Positions 18,178 through 26,867 of a stretch of 52,626 bases of DNA are shown piece by piece. The stretch's first letter is position 1. The number at the start of each line of letters is the position of its first letter. This DNA comes from Streptomyces albidochromogenes. GTDB taxonomy: Bacteria; Actinomycetota; Actinomycetes; Streptomycetales; Streptomycetaceae. The DNA is taken from the NCBI RefSeq assembly GCF_005981925.1, contig NZ_VBVX01000008.1, forward strand, positions 1 through 52,626, given 5' to 3'. The notes beneath the pieces were generated by a model. The model had not been told where the DNA came from. It did not search any database and saw only the letters and a program-made list of their open reading frames with translations. The translations under genes were made by a program, and so were the position numbers.

Positions 18178-18590
18178 CAGTCCGCCTGAACGCAGCCCTG
18201 CGGTTAGCAGTTCACAGGTCGGTTCGGGGCGCCCCCCGTTGGACCGCCCAGTTCGTGGGGGCCATCTCAAGCCTCAAACTCCGGGCCGGGAGGGCTGCCG
18301 TTGTGTATCCGGCCTGACGAACGCTGGCCCGGCCCGGCGTCCCGGAACGGCTCACGATCGCGGAGTTCCACGACGAGCTGCGCGCCTGGCTCGACCGGTA
18401 TTGGACCGACCTCACCCGCTTGCCCGCACGCGTCTCGAATCGGGCTATCAGTCACGGACGCTGGGGCGGTGTGAGTGGACGTACCGGTTGAAGATCAAGC
18501 GGACTCGGGCGGTCTTGGCACTCCAGGTCGGGACCCGTTCGTGTGCCTTGGCGGCGCGGCACCTCGAATGCTTCGCCCCTGTGCCGTGCC
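18178..18590. other. Intergenic stretch, no gene seen
   Basis: A short open piece (LTIAEFHDELRAWLDRYW) looks protein-like but has neither start nor continuation. Possibly another relic. Confidence 0.3.
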
Positions 18591-19661
18591 ATGGAGAAGG
18601 TGACCAGGAATCTTGGCATTGACCGGCTCCGCCGGGTCGCCGATCGCAGTGCCGCCGGGCGACGACGCCGACGGCAACGGAATCGGCGTGCCGCGGCGGG
18701 TAGCCCCACGGGCGGCAACCGGATGCAGTGGGTTGGTCTGGCGGCGGTCAGCCTGCCGGGGCTGGCTGCGCTGACCGCGTTGCTCTTCACCTGGATGCAG
18801 GTGGGTCAGGCCAGCAAAGAGCTACAGATCAGCGAGCAGGGGCAGATCACGAACCGGTTCACCGACGCGATCACAAATCTGGGGTCGGCATCACTGGACG
18901 TGCGCCTGGGGGGAATCTACGCCCTGGAGCGCATCATGCAGGACTCCTTCCGCGACCACCCCACGGTCGTCTCGGTTCTGTCCGCCTACGCACGAGAGCA
19001 CGCCCGCCTTCCGTCAAGCGGCACCAAGGCGACGTCGACAGAGCAGTTGCCATTGACCGATATCCAGGCGGTGGTGAGCGTCTTGGCCCACCGGCCGCCT
19101 GGCCGCGACAGGGGGACGGTGGTCGATCTGAGTCGCACCGATCTTCGCGGGCTTAAGGCCATGTACAGCGACGACAACATCAACCTCCGCGGAGCGCTGT
19201 TCACGGGATCAGACCTTCGTGACGCGGACCTGTCCTCTGCAGACCTGCGCGAGGCGTCTATGGACGGAGCGAACCTGACTGAGGCGACCTTGTCGGATGC
19301 CAACCTGCGTGGCGCGTACTTGCCCAAGGCGATCTTGACAGACGCGGCTCTGTGTAGCGGGGAGACCCTGGTAGACCCCGAGACTGGGCAAACGGACTCC
19401 TTGTGCCCGGATCTGACAGGTGTGGTGCTGGACGAGGCGATCCTGGCCAACGCGATCCTGGCTCACGTGAAACTCGCCGGTTCATCCTTGGCGAATGCGG
19501 ACCTGAGCGGTGCGGACCTCACGGGCGCGGACTTGACCGACGCTGATCTGACCGGGGCAGACCTTACGAAGGCCAACCTCACTGACGCGCACCTCACTGG
19601 GGTGACGTTCGAGGGGGCGACACTCGATGGGGTGCGTGGGCTGTCAGCAACAAAGCGATAG
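18591..19661 (+). CDS. Membrane pentapeptide-repeat protein
   Basis: 356 residues from the ATG at 18591 (MEKVTRNLGIDRL). A very basic N-terminus (RRRRRQRNRR) precedes one membrane helix (WVGLAAVSLPGLAALTALLFTW), then a helical region with LGGIYALERIMQDS, a motif often seen ahead of such repeats. The C-terminal half is built from A(D/N)LXX pentapeptides (LRDADLSSADLREASMDGANL, SLANADLSGADL and TDADLTGADL), interrupted by a Cys-containing insert (LCSGETL...SLCPDLTG). It should form a right-handed quadrilateral beta-helix on the cytoplasmic face. The partner and role are unknown. Confidence 0.85.
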   Translation: MEKVTRNLGIDRLRRVADRSAAGRRRRRQRNRRAAAGSPTGGNRMQWVGLAAVSLPGLAALTALLFTWMQVGQASKELQISEQGQITNRFTDAITNLGSASLDVRLGGIYALERIMQDSFRDHPTVVSVLSAYAREHARLPSSGTKATSTEQLPLTDIQAVVSVLAHRPPGRDRGTVVDLSRTDLRGLKAMYSDDNINLRGALFTGSDLRDADLSSADLREASMDGANLTEATLSDANLRGAYLPKAILTDAALCSGETLVDPETGQTDSLCPDLTGVVLDEAILANAILAHVKLAGSSLANADLSGADLTGADLTDADLTGADLTKANLTDAHLTGVTFEGATLDGVRGLSATKR

Positions 19662-20131
19662 TGGCAGGGGGACAGACTCGGTGTAGCGGTCATGCGCAGC
19701 GTGTACTGGGCCCAGCCACTGGTGCGGGGAGGGGGGCCAGCACCGGCAGCGGAGGGCATGGGCTGGCTTGGTGCGGCACTGAGACTCCGCCACGTTTACG
19801 CTCTGCTCCAGTGCGGCCATCAGATCCAGACCAGGCGCGACAGAAGGCTCGTCGCCGCCCATCGCATGTCAGCCAGAACGCGCGCTTGTACGGACCCAGT
19901 CTGTCCGCAAGGCATGTGAGTGCCCCACCGAGGCCGCACAGGTGGGAAAGTCCGAGCCGACTGTCATAGCCGTGCGCCATTGTGTACGCATGCGCGAGGT
20001 GAACGAACCGGTCAGGACAGGAAGATGAGCCAGTAGGACAGACATAAATAGGAGATGCCCTCAGGCCACTGATCGACATTGGCACCACGCACCAAGGGCT
20101 GGCCACCTTCCAGGACAGGACGGCCGCGCTG
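19662..20131. other. Intergenic stretch, no supported gene
   Basis: A long open frame exists on the minus strand, but its composition (Ser/Pro/Arg/Cys mixture) is that of an antisense shadow. From about 20049 a plus-strand frame leading into the next gene is open but lacks a start codon. Confidence 0.4.
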
Positions 20132-20449
20132 GTGAAGGCCGCGCCGCTTGATTTGGGCTTGGACAAGAGCGCCCTGGGCCGGCTGGCCGAGGTTCTTGAT
20201 GAACGGAAGCGCGCTTTCGCGTCCCCCACTGTCTCGATCCTAGGCCTAGCACTGGAGCGCTCGCTGTTCTCCGAACAGCGCCGGGCAGACTTGACGAGGG
20301 GGCTTGGCGAGATGCTGGATTCAGCAGCGTGGCCCAATGTCCGCCGCGTCTCATGGATCATGGCGAGGGTGATGCCGTCTGATCAGGGCCTTGTCAGGAT
20401 GACGAGACGCTTGACGCTCGGTTTCGCACTGAGGATGGCAGTTTCCTGA
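20132..20449 (+). CDS. Hypothetical protein, possibly truncated
   Basis: 105 residues from a GTG. The frame is open about 80 nt further upstream with protein-like sequence (TTHQGLATFQDRTAAL) but no start, so the visible gene may be a 5'-truncated remnant. Content is helical (LGRLAEVLDERKRAF, LERSLFSEQRRADLTRGLGEML). No family recognised. Confidence 0.4.
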   Translation: MKAAPLDLGLDKSALGRLAEVLDERKRAFASPTVSILGLALERSLFSEQRRADLTRGLGEMLDSAAWPNVRRVSWIMARVMPSDQGLVRMTRRLTLGFALRMAVS

Positions 20450-20473
20450 TCAGAGGCCGCAGCAGTGATGCGT

Positions 20474-20800
20474 TTAGGAGGGATGTCGCCGCTGACGATC
20501 CTGGAGCTGCCGACGGGCGGTCGACCAAACGACCTCAAACTCATTGGCCGACAACCACTGCGGGTCGTGCCCCTCCCACTCAGAGATGGGCAGCTCGGCG
20601 GTCAGACCGTAGACGCACTCGTAATCGGCCAGCCGACCGTCGCTTTGGGCTTCTTGCCATTCGGCCAGCGAAGCAGCGGTCAATGCCTTGTTTCCGGGCT
20701 CCTGCAATTCGACTGGCCGGATCACGCACCCATCGGTGTCCAGCTCGAAGTAGAACCAGACGGCTTCATCGGCCCAGAAGCAGCGAAGCCAGCGCGTCAC
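20474..20800 (-). CDS. Small conserved hypothetical protein
   Basis: 108 residues from a GTG, opening TRWLRCFWADEAVWFYFEL. The Trp/acid-rich pattern continues in SLAEWQEAQSDGRLADYE, YGLTAELPISEWEGHD and QWLSANEFEVVW. This looks like a small protein family I have seen in streptomycetes, function unknown. It is complete and has good codon bias. The IS630 remnant begins just beyond its start. Confidence 0.75.
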   Translation of the reverse strand: MTRWLRCFWADEAVWFYFELDTDGCVIRPVELQEPGNKALTAASLAEWQEAQSDGRLADYECVYGLTAELPISEWEGHDPQWLSANEFEVVWSTARRQLQDRQRRHPS

Positions 20801-20856
20801 GGGTTCACCGCGTGGAAGGGCTCGTCGTGTCAGCGCCAGCTGGCGGAGCCGTCGTC

Positions 20857-21823
20857 ATGGATGTGCAGCATGAACTCCGCGTGAGCGTGCGGTCGGTGGA
20901 ACGCTGGCGCCGTGCCTGGCGCGAGGGCGGGATGGAGGGCCTGCGTTCCGCGGGTCCGGCGAACTCGCCGATCATCACCGACGCCCAGTTCGCCGTGCTG
21001 GAGGAGGAACTCGGCAAGGGCCCGGCAGCGCACGGCTTCGACGATCAGCGCTGGACCCTGGTCCGGGTTCAGACGGTGATCCGCCGGCGGCTGCGGGTGA
21101 GCCTGTCGGTGGCGACGGTGTGGCGGCTGCTGAAACGGCATGGCTGGTCCTGGCAGGCGCCCGCCCGCAGAGCACTGGAGCGTGACGAGCACGCGGTGGA
21201 GCTGTGGAAGAAGGAGGTGTGGCCTCGGGTAAAAGGCTCGCGGCGGCATGTGGGGCCTGGATCGTCTTCGAGGACGAAGCCGGCTTCTCGATGACGCCGC
21301 CCCGGGCCCGCACCTGGGGCCGACGCGGGCACACCCCCGTCATCCGCGTGCGCGGCAGGTCTCGCCGCCGGACCTCGGTCGCCGCGCTGTGCTGCTACAA
21401 ACCCGGTGAGAAGAGCCGTCTCATCCACCGGCCCCGCACACACCTTCTCCTCAAGGGCGCACGCAAGAGTTTCTCCTGGAAGGACTATCGCGATCTCCTG
21501 GTGCGGGCACACATCCAGCTCGACGGCCCGATCGTGGTGGTCTGGGATCAATACCCACCTGGCCGCGGGGCTGAAGCAGTACGAGGCCCGAGCACGACTG
21601 GCTCACCACCGTCCGGCTTCCGCCGTATGCGCCCGACCTGAATCCCGTCGAGGCCGTCTGGTCACTCGTGCGCAGAGCGATGGCCAACACCGCTTTCACC
21701 ACACCCGACGACCTCGACCGCACACTCCGCCGTGAGTTACGCAGGATCCAGCTCCGGCCCCGCCTGATCGACGGCTGCCTCACCGCCACAAGCCTGACCA
21801 TCAAGCCGCCGACCCCACCCTGA
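20857..21823 (+). pseudogene. IS630-family transposase, several frameshifts
   Basis: An N-terminal piece (LRVSVRSVERWRRAWREGG, FDDQRWTLVRVQTVI, SVATVWRLLKRHGWSWQ) is in one frame. The core follows a shift near 21227 (GAWIVFEDEAGFSMTPP, first Asp, then RTWGRRGHTPVI). Shifts near 21550 and 21595 split VVVWD..NTHLAAGL (second Asp) from WLTTVRLPPYAPDLNPVEAVW (final Glu). It ends at a TGA at 21821-21823. The extreme N-terminus is also atypical. The protein is dead as written. It lies at the left edge of the biosynthetic cluster. Confidence 0.8.
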
Positions 21824-21828
21824 GAACC

Positions 21829-21972
21829 TCAGTATCTGACCTGCTGCGGTTTTCTGGCCTCCTCAACGAGCTCGGCCGGCACCGTGTTTCCACGCACGCG
21901 GGCATCCTGGGCAGCCGCCCACAAGGCGTTCTCCAACTCGGTGGGCTGCCCCCGGTTCCGTGGAGTCCGCGG
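21829..21972 (-). other. Start-less coding remnant
   Basis: A frame continues past the stop of the neighbouring membrane-protein gene and reads NRGQPTELENALWAAAQDA, then VPAELVEEARKPQQVRY before a TGA. It is protein-like but has no start codon, so it may be the tail of a gene whose body was lost when the IS630 copy arrived. Confidence 0.3.
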
Positions 21973-22248
21973 CTACGGTATGAGGGCCCGCACTCCGGTG
22001 ACTGCGAAGACCAACCCGACGACGGCGAGCATCGCTCCTGCGACGCGTTGAACGGCAGGCTGCGCCGGGGGCAGTGTTATCCGGCGTAGCCGCTGCGGCA
22101 GCTGATCGCGTTCCGCCGACAGGAGGTGGTGCAGGCGGGTCACCATCCCCCGGTAGTCCATGGCCCACAAGACTCCGAAGTTCAGGGCAAGAAGCCCGAA
22201 CGCGATGAGCACCAACGCTGCCATCGGATCCCGACCGTCAGACGACAT
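21973..22248 (-). CDS. Small two-helix membrane protein
   Basis: 91 residues from the ATG at 22248 (MSSDGRDPMAALVLIAFG). Two hydrophobic segments (AALVLIAFGLLALNFGVLW and VAGAMLAVVGLVFAVTGV) flank a basic/amphipathic middle (LLSAERDQLPQRLRRI). The start overlaps the end of the aminotransferase gene by 11 nt, so it seems co-translated as the last gene of the long leftward operon. It may have nothing to do with the product. Function unknown. Confidence 0.6.
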   Translation of the reverse strand: MSSDGRDPMAALVLIAFGLLALNFGVLWAMDYRGMVTRLHHLLSAERDQLPQRLRRITLPPAQPAVQRVAGAMLAVVGLVFAVTGVRALIP

Positions 22249-23320
22249 TTCGCAGCCAGCCGTGCGTGTCGGCAACCCGCCCGTACTGGATGTTCAGTAT
22301 CAGCTCACGAAGCGCCGACGTCACCTTGCCCGGCTCCCCTCCGCCGATCGTGAATGCGTAGCCTTCGGCCTTGATGCCCGTGACTGGCGTTATGACCGCG
22401 GCGGTACCCGCGGCGAACACCTCCGTCACGGTTCCGTCGGCGAGCCCGGCGCGCAGTTCCGCGAGGGGAACGGCCCGCTCGACCGGCGTCAGGCCCAACT
22501 CGGGGGCCAGCGTCAGGATGGTGTCGCGGGTGACCCCTGCGAGGATCGTGCCGAGCGCCGGCGTCACCAACTCGCCTCTGGCGGTGACTAGGAAGAGGTT
22601 CATGGCGCCGGACTCCTCGATGCAGGCCTCCTCACCCGCGCTGTCCAGGTAGAGGACCTGATCGCAGCCGTGTCGCTCCGCCTCGGCCTGGGCCGCCAGG
22701 CTCGCACCGTAGTTGCCCCCGCACTTTGCGGCACCAGTGCCGCCGGCGGCCGCGCGGGTGTAGGAGGTGCTCACCCACAGGCTCACACCACCGGGGGCAA
22801 AGTACGGCTGCGATGGACAGGCGATGACCGAGTAGACGACCCGCCTGGACGGTCGCACGCCGAGGAAGGCCTCTGCGGCGAACATGAACGGCCTGAGGTA
22901 GAGACTCTTCTCTCCCGTGGCCACCGGTACCCACGGCTCGTCGGCTCGGACGAGTGCTTCGATGCTCGCGAAGAAGTCCTGCTCCGGAAGCTGCGGCAGC
23001 CTCATCCGCTCTGCGGACCGCCTGAAGCGACGTGCGTTGCTTTCGGGTCGGAACAGCCAGACGCTCCCGTCAGCGTGTCGGTACGCTTTCAGCCCCTCGA
23101 AGATTTCCTGGGCATAGTGCAGCACCGCCGCGCTGGGGTGGACGGAGAACGGCTGGAGCGCCTGGACTCTGCGATCGTGCCAGTCTGCCTCCGCCGTCCA
23201 GCTGGCGAAGGCCATGTGATCGGTAAAGTGCAGGCCGAATCCGGGGGCGTCAAGGATGGCGGCACGCTGGTCATCAGGCAGCGGACTGGCTGTGCGCATC
23301 AGTGGGAACGGTGAAACCAT
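22238..23320 (-). CDS. ilvE: Class IV (branched-chain type) aminotransferase
   Basis: PLP-dependent transaminase, 360 residues, similar throughout to branched-chain amino acid aminotransferases. Seen: YAQEIFEGLKAYRH near residue 70, the PLP lysine in AAKCGGNYGASL, EESGAMNLF, and GTAAVITPV near the C-terminus. AGAGGA lies upstream of the ATG. It is 72 nt downstream of the E2 gene in the same operon. In a housekeeping role it would interconvert Val/Leu/Ile with their oxoacids. Inside this operon it more likely aminates the 2-oxoacid released by the DpgC-like enzyme, giving an arylglycine or similar non-protein amino acid (inference). The symbol reflects the family, not a proven substrate. Confidence 0.85.
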   Translation of the reverse strand: MVSPFPLMRTASPLPDDQRAAILDAPGFGLHFTDHMAFASWTAEADWHDRRVQALQPFSVHPSAAVLHYAQEIFEGLKAYRHADGSVWLFRPESNARRFRRSAERMRLPQLPEQDFFASIEALVRADEPWVPVATGEKSLYLRPFMFAAEAFLGVRPSRRVVYSVIACPSQPYFAPGGVSLWVSTSYTRAAAGGTGAAKCGGNYGASLAAQAEAERHGCDQVLYLDSAGEEACIEESGAMNLFLVTARGELVTPALGTILAGVTRDTILTLAPELGLTPVERAVPLAELRAGLADGTVTEVFAAGTAAVITPVTGIKAEGYAFTIGGGEPGKVTSALRELILNIQYGRVADTHGWLRNVV

Positions 23321-23392
23321 GATCGAATCCTCTTGTCGGCAGGCTGCCGGGACCTGTCCGGGGACGGTGGGAAGCGGCGGCGGTGGGGAGGG

Positions 23393-24682
23393 TCAGACGT
23401 CGGCCAGGAGCACCGCGGGACGTTCCACACAGTCCGCGACGTAGCGCAGGAAGCCGCCGGCGACGCCTCCGTCGCAGACCCGGTGATCGAAGGTGAGGGA
23501 GAGCTGGGTGACCTTGCGCACGGCGAGTGCGCCGTCGACCACCCAAGGCTTGTCGACGATGCGGCCGACGCCGAGGATCGCGGCCTCGGGGTGGTTGATG
23601 AGCGGCGTCGAGCCGTCGACGCCGAACACGCCGTAGTTGTTGAGCGTGAACGTGCCGCCGGTAAGAGCCTTCGGCGGTAGCCCGCCGGAGCGTGCGAGTC
23701 TGGTCAGCGTGGCGAGTTCGTCGGCCAGTTCGGCCGTCGTCTTCCGGTGGGCTTCACGCACGACAGGCACCATCAGGCCGCGTTCGGTCTGCGCGGCGAA
23801 GCCCAGGTGAATGTCGGAGAGGCGGACGATCTCGCCGCGTTCGACGTCCACCGTCGAGTTGAGCTCGGGGTACTTGCTGAGCCCCGCGACACAGAAACGG
23901 GCCAGCAACGCCAGCAAGCCGATCTGCCGCGCCGGATCGGCGACCCGAAGGACCTCTCTGGCCTTCACCAGAACGGTGGCGTCCACGTCGACCCAGGTGG
24001 TGGCGTGCGGGATCGCGCTGCTGCGGGCCAGCTTCTCCGTCACGGTCCTGCGTAGGCCCCGCAGCGGTACGCGCTCGTCGGCAGCGGCCCCTCCCGCCTC
24101 CGTCGCGCGCCGTGCGTTCGCCGCTATGGCCTGCTCGACGTCACGGCGCAGGATCACTCCGTGCGTCCCGCTCGGTGCGACCGCGGTGAGGTCCACGCCG
24201 TGTCGCCGTGCCAGTGCACGGACCAGCGGGGAGATCACCAACGGCGCGGCCGCCGGGTCGGTGCGGCGGTCCCCGGCCCGAGAGGGCGCTGTTGCCGCCG
24301 GTGCGGCCAGCACCGTGGCCCGGCGGCCGCGCCCGGTACCAGCCGGACTCGTCCCGTATCCGACGAGGACGTTGCCGCTCCCGGCAGGGGCTTCTTCGAC
24401 ACGCCGTTCCGCGGCCGGCGCAGCGACTGCAGCGCGGCTCACGGAGATCAGCGGGACTCCCACAGGGAGCACGGCACCGACGTCTGCGTGTAGTTCCAGC
24501 ACGGTCCCGGCGTACGGCACGGGCACCTCGACAATGGCCTTGGCCGTCTCGACCTCGACAACCACCTGGTCGACTCCGACGCGTTCGCCCGGAGCCACCC
24601 GCCACGCGACGATCTCCGCCTCGGTCAGCCCTTCACCGAGGTCCGGCAGCCGGAACACCATGGCCTCGCGTTGGGTTGTCAT
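23393..24682 (-). CDS. bkdC: 2-oxoacid dehydrogenase E2 (acyltransferase)
   Basis: 429 residues with the standard E2 layout: one lipoyl domain with the lipoylated Lys in VEVETAKAIVEVP (about residue 49), an Ala/Pro/Arg linker, a peripheral-subunit-binding domain (ISPLVRALARRHGVDLTAV), and a catalytic acyltransferase domain ending in HRVCDGGVAGGF (the HxxxDG active site). It moves the acyl group made by E1 from lipoamide to CoA. Its start overlaps the E1 beta stop by 4 nt (ATGA). No E3 gene is present, so the complex would borrow the cell's lipoamide dehydrogenase. It is branched-chain type by similarity, though the substrate may differ in this setting. Confidence 0.9.
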   Translation of the reverse strand: MTTQREAMVFRLPDLGEGLTEAEIVAWRVAPGERVGVDQVVVEVETAKAIVEVPVPYAGTVLELHADVGAVLPVGVPLISVSRAAVAAPAAERRVEEAPAGSGNVLVGYGTSPAGTGRGRRATVLAAPAATAPSRAGDRRTDPAAAPLVISPLVRALARRHGVDLTAVAPSGTHGVILRRDVEQAIAANARRATEAGGAAADERVPLRGLRRTVTEKLARSSAIPHATTWVDVDATVLVKAREVLRVADPARQIGLLALLARFCVAGLSKYPELNSTVDVERGEIVRLSDIHLGFAAQTERGLMVPVVREAHRKTTAELADELATLTRLARSGGLPPKALTGGTFTLNNYGVFGVDGSTPLINHPEAAILGVGRIVDKPWVVDGALAVRKVTQLSLTFDHRVCDGGVAGGFLRYVADCVERPAVLLADV

Positions 24683-25695
24683 GAGGCCTCCGGCGCGAGG
24701 TGCCGAACGTCGGGCTGGTCGTCGAACTGCAGTCGCTCGATCGCGTCCAGCACCCGGTCTACGCTCGGCAGGTACGCGTGCTCCAGCTTCGGCGGCGGGT
24801 ACGGGACGTCAAAGCCGGCGACCCGTACCACCGGTGCCGCCAGCGAGTGGAAGCAACGCTCCTGCACCCGCGCCACGATCTCGGCACCCACGCCCGCGAA
24901 GCCCTGCGCCTCCTGGACCACCACACAGCGCCCGGTTCGCCGTACCGACGCCGTAACCGTCTCGTCGTCGAAGGGAACGAGCGTGCGCAGGTCCACCACC
25001 TCGACGTCGATGCCGTCCCGTGCCGCCTCGACCGCGGCGTCGATCGCGACCGGAACGGAGGGGCCGTACGCGAGCAGGGTGGCGTCCAAACCCGGGCGCC
25101 GGATCACCGCCCTCGCGGTCGGCGCAGCGCCTCGCCGTGCCAGGTCGGCGTCCTCCTTGGACCAGTACAGCTTCTTCGGTTCCAGGAACACCACCGGGTC
25201 CGGGTCGCACACCGCGTCCCGCAAGAGCCAGTAGGCATCCTCGACCGTGGCTGGCGTGACTACCTTCAGGCCGGGGGTGTGGGCGTAGTACGCCTCGCTG
25301 GAGTCGCTGTGGTGCTCGACGCCGCCGATCCCTCCGCCATAGGGGACGCGGATCACCATCGGCAGCGACACACGCCCCCGGGTGCGGTTGCGCATCTTCG
25401 CCACGTGCGAGGTGATCTGCTCGAATGCCGGATACGCGAACGCGTCGAACTGGAGCTCCACCACCGGCCGGAACCCTCCCATGGCCAGGCCGACCGCGAA
25501 TCCCACGAGCCCTGACTCGGCCAGCGGCGTGTCGAAGCAGCGCTGCTCACCGAACTCGTCCCGTAGTCCGTCGGTGATGCGGAAGACGCCGCCGAGGCGG
25601 CCCACGTCCTCCCCGAAGGTCAGCACGCGGTCGTCCTCGCTCAGTGCATCCCGCAGTGCCGAGTTGAGGGCCTGCGCCATCGTCACCGTACCCAC
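24679..25695 (-). CDS. bkdB: 2-oxoacid dehydrogenase E1 beta
   Basis: 338 residues, transketolase-like beta subunit. Seen: FGEDVGRLGGVFRITDGL near residue 30, DTPLAESGLVGFAVGLA, and the VPYGGGIGGVEHHS region, all conserved in branched-chain oxoacid dehydrogenase E1 beta. It pairs with the alpha subunit encoded one nucleotide upstream and overlaps the E2 start, so E1 alpha, E1 beta and E2 should be made in balance. Confidence 0.9.
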   Translation of the reverse strand: MGTVTMAQALNSALRDALSEDDRVLTFGEDVGRLGGVFRITDGLRDEFGEQRCFDTPLAESGLVGFAVGLAMGGFRPVVELQFDAFAYPAFEQITSHVAKMRNRTRGRVSLPMVIRVPYGGGIGGVEHHSDSSEAYYAHTPGLKVVTPATVEDAYWLLRDAVCDPDPVVFLEPKKLYWSKEDADLARRGAAPTARAVIRRPGLDATLLAYGPSVPVAIDAAVEAARDGIDVEVVDLRTLVPFDDETVTASVRRTGRCVVVQEAQGFAGVGAEIVARVQERCFHSLAAPVVRVAGFDVPYPPPKLEHAYLPSVDRVLDAIERLQFDDQPDVRHLAPEAS

Positions 25696-25696
25696 G

Positions 25697-26821
25697 TCAG
25701 GCCTCCATGCCCTTTACTTCGGTCTCAAGCGAGCGCCGCTGCTCCTTCAGCTGGGGTGTCGGGTCGGCGTAGACGTGGTCGAACATCTCAAGCACGTTCG
25801 ACGGGCCGTCCAGCTCGATCCCGGCCCGCAGGTCCGCCGCCAGCGCCTCGGCCTCCGCCTGCGCCACGTCGATGTCCTGCTCGGTCAGCGCCCCGTGGGC
25901 CCGCAGCCACGTCTGGAGCCGGGGCAGTGGGTCGGCGGCGGCCCACCGGCGTACCTCCTCCTCGTCCCGGTAGCGGCCCGGGTCGTCGGCATTGGTGTGG
26001 CCGTCCAGGCGATAGGTTTGGGCTTCGACGAGGAAGGGGCCGTGCCCGGAGCGCGCATGTTTCACTGCCTCGTCCAGCACTGCCAGTACGGCCACCAGGT
26101 CGTTGCCGTCGACCTGCTCGGAGCGCACCCCGTATCCGACTCCCTTGTACGCAAGGGCCGGTGCCGCGGTCTGCTCCGCGAGCGGCACGGAGATCGCGTA
26201 CTGGTTGTTCTGGATGAGGAAGACCACGGGGGTGCCGAAGACCGCGGCGAAGTTCAGCGCCTCGTGGAAGTCGCCCTCGCTCGTTCCCCCGTCCCCAACG
26301 AAGGCCATCACCACGCCGTCCTCGCCCTTGCGCCGCAGGGCGTCCGCCATCCCGACCGCGTGCAGCAGCTGCGTGGCCAGCGGTGTGCACAGGGGCGCCA
26401 CCCGGGTCGCCATGGGGTCGTAGCCGCAGTGCCAGTCGCCGCGCAGCAGGGTCAGGACGTCCACCGGGTCCACGCCGCGCGCCACCACGGCCGCCGTGTC
26501 GCGGTAGGTGGGGAAGAGCCAGTCCTGCTGCCGCAGCGCCAGGACCCCGGCGACCTGACAGGCCTCCTGCCCCCGGCTTGACGGGTAGACGGCGAGCCGC
26601 CCCTGCCGGGTCAGAGCGCTCGCCTGCTGGTCGAACCGCCGTGCCAGGACCATCCGGCGGTAGGCCTCTCCCAGCCTTTCATCGGAGGGGGCGGCATACC
26701 CCGAGGGCGCGTCGGCCGCGGTGCCCGCCTCGGTGACGAACCGCACCGGCACGGCCGAGGGCAGCAGTTCGTCCGGTGCCGGTCGCGGACCTTTGAGGTA
26801 CGCGTCGGCTGTGATCGACAT
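25697..26821 (-). CDS. bkdA: 2-oxoacid dehydrogenase E1 alpha
   Basis: 374 residues. The thiamine-diphosphate motif is intact (VGDGGTSEGDFHEALNFAAV followed by QNNQYAIS), and the phosphorylation-loop-like YRLDGHTNADDPGRYR segment is present. It decarboxylates a 2-oxoacid and reductively acylates the E2 lipoyl group. A dedicated copy inside a biosynthetic operon suggests supply of a specific acyl-CoA, either a branched starter or, as I infer from the DpgC-like neighbour, an arylacetyl-CoA. The DpgC-like gene stop lies 46 nt upstream. Confidence 0.9.
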   Translation of the reverse strand: MSITADAYLKGPRPAPDELLPSAVPVRFVTEAGTAADAPSGYAAPSDERLGEAYRRMVLARRFDQQASALTRQGRLAVYPSSRGQEACQVAGVLALRQQDWLFPTYRDTAAVVARGVDPVDVLTLLRGDWHCGYDPMATRVAPLCTPLATQLLHAVGMADALRRKGEDGVVMAFVGDGGTSEGDFHEALNFAAVFGTPVVFLIQNNQYAISVPLAEQTAAPALAYKGVGYGVRSEQVDGNDLVAVLAVLDEAVKHARSGHGPFLVEAQTYRLDGHTNADDPGRYRDEEEVRRWAAADPLPRLQTWLRAHGALTEQDIDVAQAEAEALAADLRAGIELDGPSNVLEMFDHVYADPTPQLKEQRRSLETEVKGMEA

Positions 26822-26867
26822 GGGGATGCTCGCTTTCTCTACGGTTCAGGGGCGGTCGGGCACTGTC

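Noticed and set aside
19690-20361. Minus-strand frame of 223 codons
   Set aside because: Composition is Ser/Arg/Pro/Cys-rich without motifs and it overlaps a likelier plus-strand frame.
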